Of a stretch of 64,000 nt of DNA, positions 61,325 to 64,000 are shown one piece after another (position 1 is the first letter of the stretch; every line of letters begins with the position of its first letter). The stretch is taken from NCBI GenBank assembly GCA_016110215.1, contig JADWQD010000010.1:992001-1056000 (forward strand), written 5' to 3'. The stretch comes from Capronia americana (taxonomy: Eukaryota > Ascomycota > Eurotiomycetes > Chaetothyriales > Herpotrichiellaceae). A program made the position numbers and the translations under genes. The notes under the pieces were generated by a model. It searched no databases. It saw nothing but the letters and a program-made list of their open reading frames with translations, and was not told where the DNA came from.

Positions 61325-64000
61325 CTACGCCAACAACCTTTCGATATCTCTCAGCGAGCCGGCCCTTCTCTCCTCCCTCTTCACCTTCTCTCCAAATGCT
61401 TCACTCGCTAATTTCCTCTTCTTCGATTGAATCTCAAGCACCTCGTCCTCGATAGTGCCTTCCACAACTAGACGTACCACTTTGCAATCACGGGTCTGTC
61501 CGAGTCGGTGGACACGGTCGACAGCTTGGTCTTCAATGGCTGGCGCCCACCATGAGTCCGCCAGAATCACTTGGTTCGCCGCCACCAAGTTCAGACCCAC
61601 AGAACAAACAGACAAGGACGCCAGCATGATCTTGCAGGATGCGTCGCTGTTGAGGGATTCAATTGCTGCATCGCGACGAGTCGAGTTCATTTTGCCATCA
61701 AGTCGGGTGAAGTTGAGGCCATGCCGAAGCAGCTGAGCCTGCACCAGGTCCAAAAACGATGTCCATTGTGAAAACACCACAGTCTTGACGTCTGCATCGG
61801 CCTCGGACGCTTTGAGAACCTTGACGAGCGCTTCGATCTTGCTGCTGGTTGTCTCTGGATCGAGGTCAGGGTCGACCTCATCGCCTTCGCCAAAGTTTGC
61901 AGCCGGATCGACCAGTTGTTCGCTGGTGGGAAGCGCCGCGCGGCACATGGGACATTTATGTTGTGTTTCAATGACTCGCTCGATGCATTCACGGCAAAAG
62001 GTATGTGCGCAAGCCGTGATCACCGGGTTCTTCAAAGAGTCCAGACACACGGGACAGTCTTCCTGTGAATCGATCTGCACCTGTAGAATGTCCTGTAGGG
62101 TCTTCCTGTTTGCGGCGTTTGTGACATCCACAACCTCATTCGACTCGACTAATTCCAACAGCTTCTGCACTCTATCGTCTCCACACATCTTCCAGTGATT
62201 GCAAGTCTGGCGTAACCGAAGCAAGACCTCAAGCAGGTGCGTCATGGTGTGATCTCCCTTCTTGGCTTTCGCGGCCTCAACAAGTCCCTTGGCCTGGCTT
62301 CTGAACGCATCGTACCTCTCCTGTTCATGCGGTAAGAACTTGACTGGGTATTTATGGAAAGCAATGTTGGGCAGTTTGAGATCGATAAACTTCATGTCTT
62401 TCATGCGGCGGAGACACAGCGTTCCCATGAGAGCTTGAAGCAGCAGGCGAGCCTGAGGATCGCCGTTCTTAAGCGGACGGATCAGGGTCGAGTTGAAGAT
62501 CTCAAATTCGGTCAGTCCCCCGGTCAGACGGATAAACTTGACGTGCGAGTAGAGGTCCTTGAGGGTATTGACTATCGGAGTGCCGGTGAGGATCCATCGA
62601 GATCCAGCTTGGAGCGTGCATGCAGCTTGCGACATCTTAGCTTTGGGATTGCGGATTTGATGTCCTTCGTCCAGAATTACGCGTCGAAATTTGATAGAGA
62701 ACAATCCCTGCGAAGCTGGTACCGGCTCAGGGTTGGACTTGCCATACGGAAAGAGCTCCTGAGTCATTGTCTGGTAGGTCGTGATGATGATATCGTACTC
62801 TGTCAGCTCTTGAGGTGACAAGTTCTTCTTCTCTGGACCATGGTAGATCAACACGCGTGGTTGAAACTTCTTCTTGATGTGGTGCTCTATCTGTGTGCTC
62901 CAGTTGGACATGACCGAGAGCGGTGCGACAATGAGCGTAGGTGTCCGGTTCTTGTGGGGGTCGGCCATGACAAGCGAGATGACCTGGATGGTCTTGCCCA
63001 AGCCCATGTCATCCGCGAGGATGCCACCGCTTGTAAGCTCGGGAGCCTTGTTAATTGCAAAATTGGTGGCAATGTTGAGGTACCCTTTGCCTAGTTTCTT
63101 CCACATCTGCACCACATCGTCGCGATTTTCAGGCAGCTTGGGAGATTCGTGGTCCATCATCCATTGCAGTCCTTGTCTCTGATATGGCAACAAGATCGTG
63201 GCGAGCTCCGGGGGTTGATCTGCCACTGGCATCTTCTCAAGCACGTCCTCGCCCAATCCAAGCTTTTTCATGGCGTCCTGAACATCACGCGGGTTGAACG
63301 TGGATGTACCACTCAGCAGTTGCTCCATACCTTGTTCCGGTTGGCTACTGCCGTTCGGCGGCGCGCCCAGGTTGCTGTACTTGTTGGGCCCTTCATTGTC
63401 GAAGACTTCGATACCCTTTTTCCTCATTGCGTTGGCCGCTTTTTCCCTGGCTTTCTGCTGTTTCTCAAACTCTTGCCGCCGCTTCTCGCCCTCGCGCTTC
63501 GCACGCACCCACTCCGTGATTGGCAGCTTTTGGTCTTGCATCTGCTTGGCCAGAGCAGCGCCTGCAACAGGATCGTTGGTGCCGAATAGTTTGAGACCGA
63601 TCGGACAGTCATAATAGGTCTTGGGCCCGGTCAGCGCGCCTTCGACAAGCAGCGAGCCGTTATCCATCAACGGCGCCAATTTTGCCGCAACTTGTCGACC
63701 GATATGCCCGATCTGGTCGCGGAGCACATTATCGATCCTAATGGCGTTGCTGTCGTAGGGGTTGCCTGGCTCGCGCCTGACTCGAACATATTCCCCAACG
63801 GTTGCTTGACCATCATAAAATCGACATCCAACGATCTTGGTATTAAGGATCCCGTAGAGCATATAGTTCTCGTACACATCATCGTCGAAATCCTCGGTGA
63901 GGTCAATTTCCCGCGCGATGTCAGCTTCTTGATCCTGAGTAGAAAGCCAGCTGTCTCGTTCTTCCCTGCTGTGAGTTTCTGCGCCAGTCTGGCTCAATGT
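61325..64000 (-). CDS. HIRAN-RING SNF2 ATPase, Rad5/HLTF type (5' end outside window)
   Basis: The frame is open from the right edge, with no ATG near the edge, so the N-terminus is probably cut. About 890 residues are visible. A HIRAN domain comes first (TKIVGCRFYDGQATVGEYV, IGHIGRQVAAKLAPL), then the SNF2 ATPase with DDMGLGKT Walker A, LDEGH Walker B and LTGTPIVNTLKDLYS. A C3HC4 RING inserted between the lobes follows (CPVCLDSLKNPVITACAHTF, CRECIERVIETQHKCPMC), then the helicase C lobe (SVGLNLVAANQV, DQAVDRVHRLGQ). HIRAN plus RING inside SNF2 is the Rad5/HLTF arrangement, a ubiquitin ligase and fork-remodelling translocase of post-replication repair that polyubiquitinates PCNA. True Rad5 is longer, so this may be a shorter HLTF-like paralogue. 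Confidence 0.92.
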   Translation of the reverse strand, partial: TLSQTGAETHSREERDSWLSTQDQEADIAREIDLTEDFDDDVYENYMLYGILNTKIVGCRFYDGQATVGEYVRVRREPGNPYDSNAIRIDNVLRDQIGHIGRQVAAKLAPLMDNGSLLVEGALTGPKTYYDCPIGLKLFGTNDPVAGAALAKQMQDQKLPITEWVRAKREGEKRRQEFEKQQKAREKAANAMRKKGIEVFDNEGPNKYSNLGAPPNGSSQPEQGMEQLLSGTSTFNPRDVQDAMKKLGLGEDVLEKMPVADQPPELATILLPYQRQGLQWMMDHESPKLPENRDDVVQMWKKLGKGYLNIATNFAINKAPELTSGGILADDMGLGKTIQVISLVMADPHKNRTPTLIVAPLSVMSNWSTQIEHHIKKKFQPRVLIYHGPEKKNLSPQELTEYDIIITTYQTMTQELFPYGKSNPEPVPASQGLFSIKFRRVILDEGHQIRNPKAKMSQAACTLQAGSRWILTGTPIVNTLKDLYSHVKFIRLTGGLTEFEIFNSTLIRPLKNGDPQARLLLQALMGTLCLRRMKDMKFIDLKLPNIAFHKYPVKFLPHEQERYDAFRSQAKGLVEAAKAKKGDHTMTHLLEVLLRLRQTCNHWKMCGDDRVQKLLELVESNEVVDVTNAANRKTLQDILQVQIDSQEDCPVCLDSLKNPVITACAHTFCRECIERVIETQHKCPMCRAALPTSEQLVDPAANFGEGDEVDPDLDPETTSSKIEALVKVLKASEADADVKTVVFSQWTSFLDLVQAQLLRHGLNFTRLDGKMNSTRRDAAIESLNSDASCKIMLASLSVCSVGLNLVAANQVILADSWWAPAIEDQAVDRVHRLGQTRDCKVVRLVVEGTIEDEVLEIQSKKRKLASEAFGEKVKREERRAGSLRDIERLLA

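Noticed and set aside
1..64000. CRISPR array, IS element or prophage
   Set aside because: The DNA is eukaryotic with spliceosomal introns; no spaced direct-repeat array, transposase or terminal inverted repeats were seen.

Overview
The window is nuclear DNA of a filamentous ascomycete (Pezizomycotina). Coding density is moderate, and the introns I could place are short (48 to 253 nt, mostly 48 to 82) with GTRNGN donors and CTRAC-like branch sites. The gene set is typical of moulds: Cla4-type PAK kinase, Ku70, INO80, glycogenin, LtrA-domain protein, FSH serine hydrolase and ferric reductase. The genus cannot be fixed from the sequence alone. I saw no tRNA, rRNA, CRISPR array or intact transposon.

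Layout. 0-5 kb: 3' end of an unrecognised gene, an FSH hydrolase, an SDR-fold protein lacking the catalytic Tyr/Lys, and a divergent extended-SDR reductase. 5-19 kb: Sqt1/AAMP WD40 protein, Cla4-like kinase (3 exons), MFS transporter (3 exons), LtrA-domain membrane protein (3 exons), then a broken gene-like stretch. 19-29 kb: a large probable mitochondrial helical-repeat protein, two tandem paralogous zinc-finger proteins with a 41-42 bp palindrome-bearing repeat array just upstream, and a steryl-ester-hydrolase-type lipase. 29-42 kb: Ku70 divergent from ferrochelatase, INO80 (4 exons), Par14 parvulin (4 exons), and a Cys-rich/coiled-coil protein. 42-55 kb: sparse and accessory-like, with small membrane proteins (CYSTM protein, a two-TM protein, three short single-TM proteins in a row), an epoxide-hydrolase-type enzyme, and a secreted/membrane protein with an 87 bp coding repeat interrupted by an assembly gap. 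55-64 kb: ferric reductase, glycogenin (6 exons), and a HIRAN-RING SNF2 ATPase (Rad5/HLTF type) running off the end.

How they fit together. Three genome-maintenance genes (Ku70, INO80, HIRAN-RING ATPase) and several housekeeping genes are interspersed; nothing suggests one operon-like pathway. The FSH/SDR/reductase trio could be a small metabolic group, but that is inference. The parts least explained by known families are the 41-42 bp palindrome array at 25.7-26.0 kb, the run of short single-TM proteins at 50.5-52.4 kb, and the neighbouring repeat protein at 53.4-54.4 kb.

Exon coordinates were deduced by reading splice signals and keeping the frame open; each spliced total given below is an exact multiple of three.
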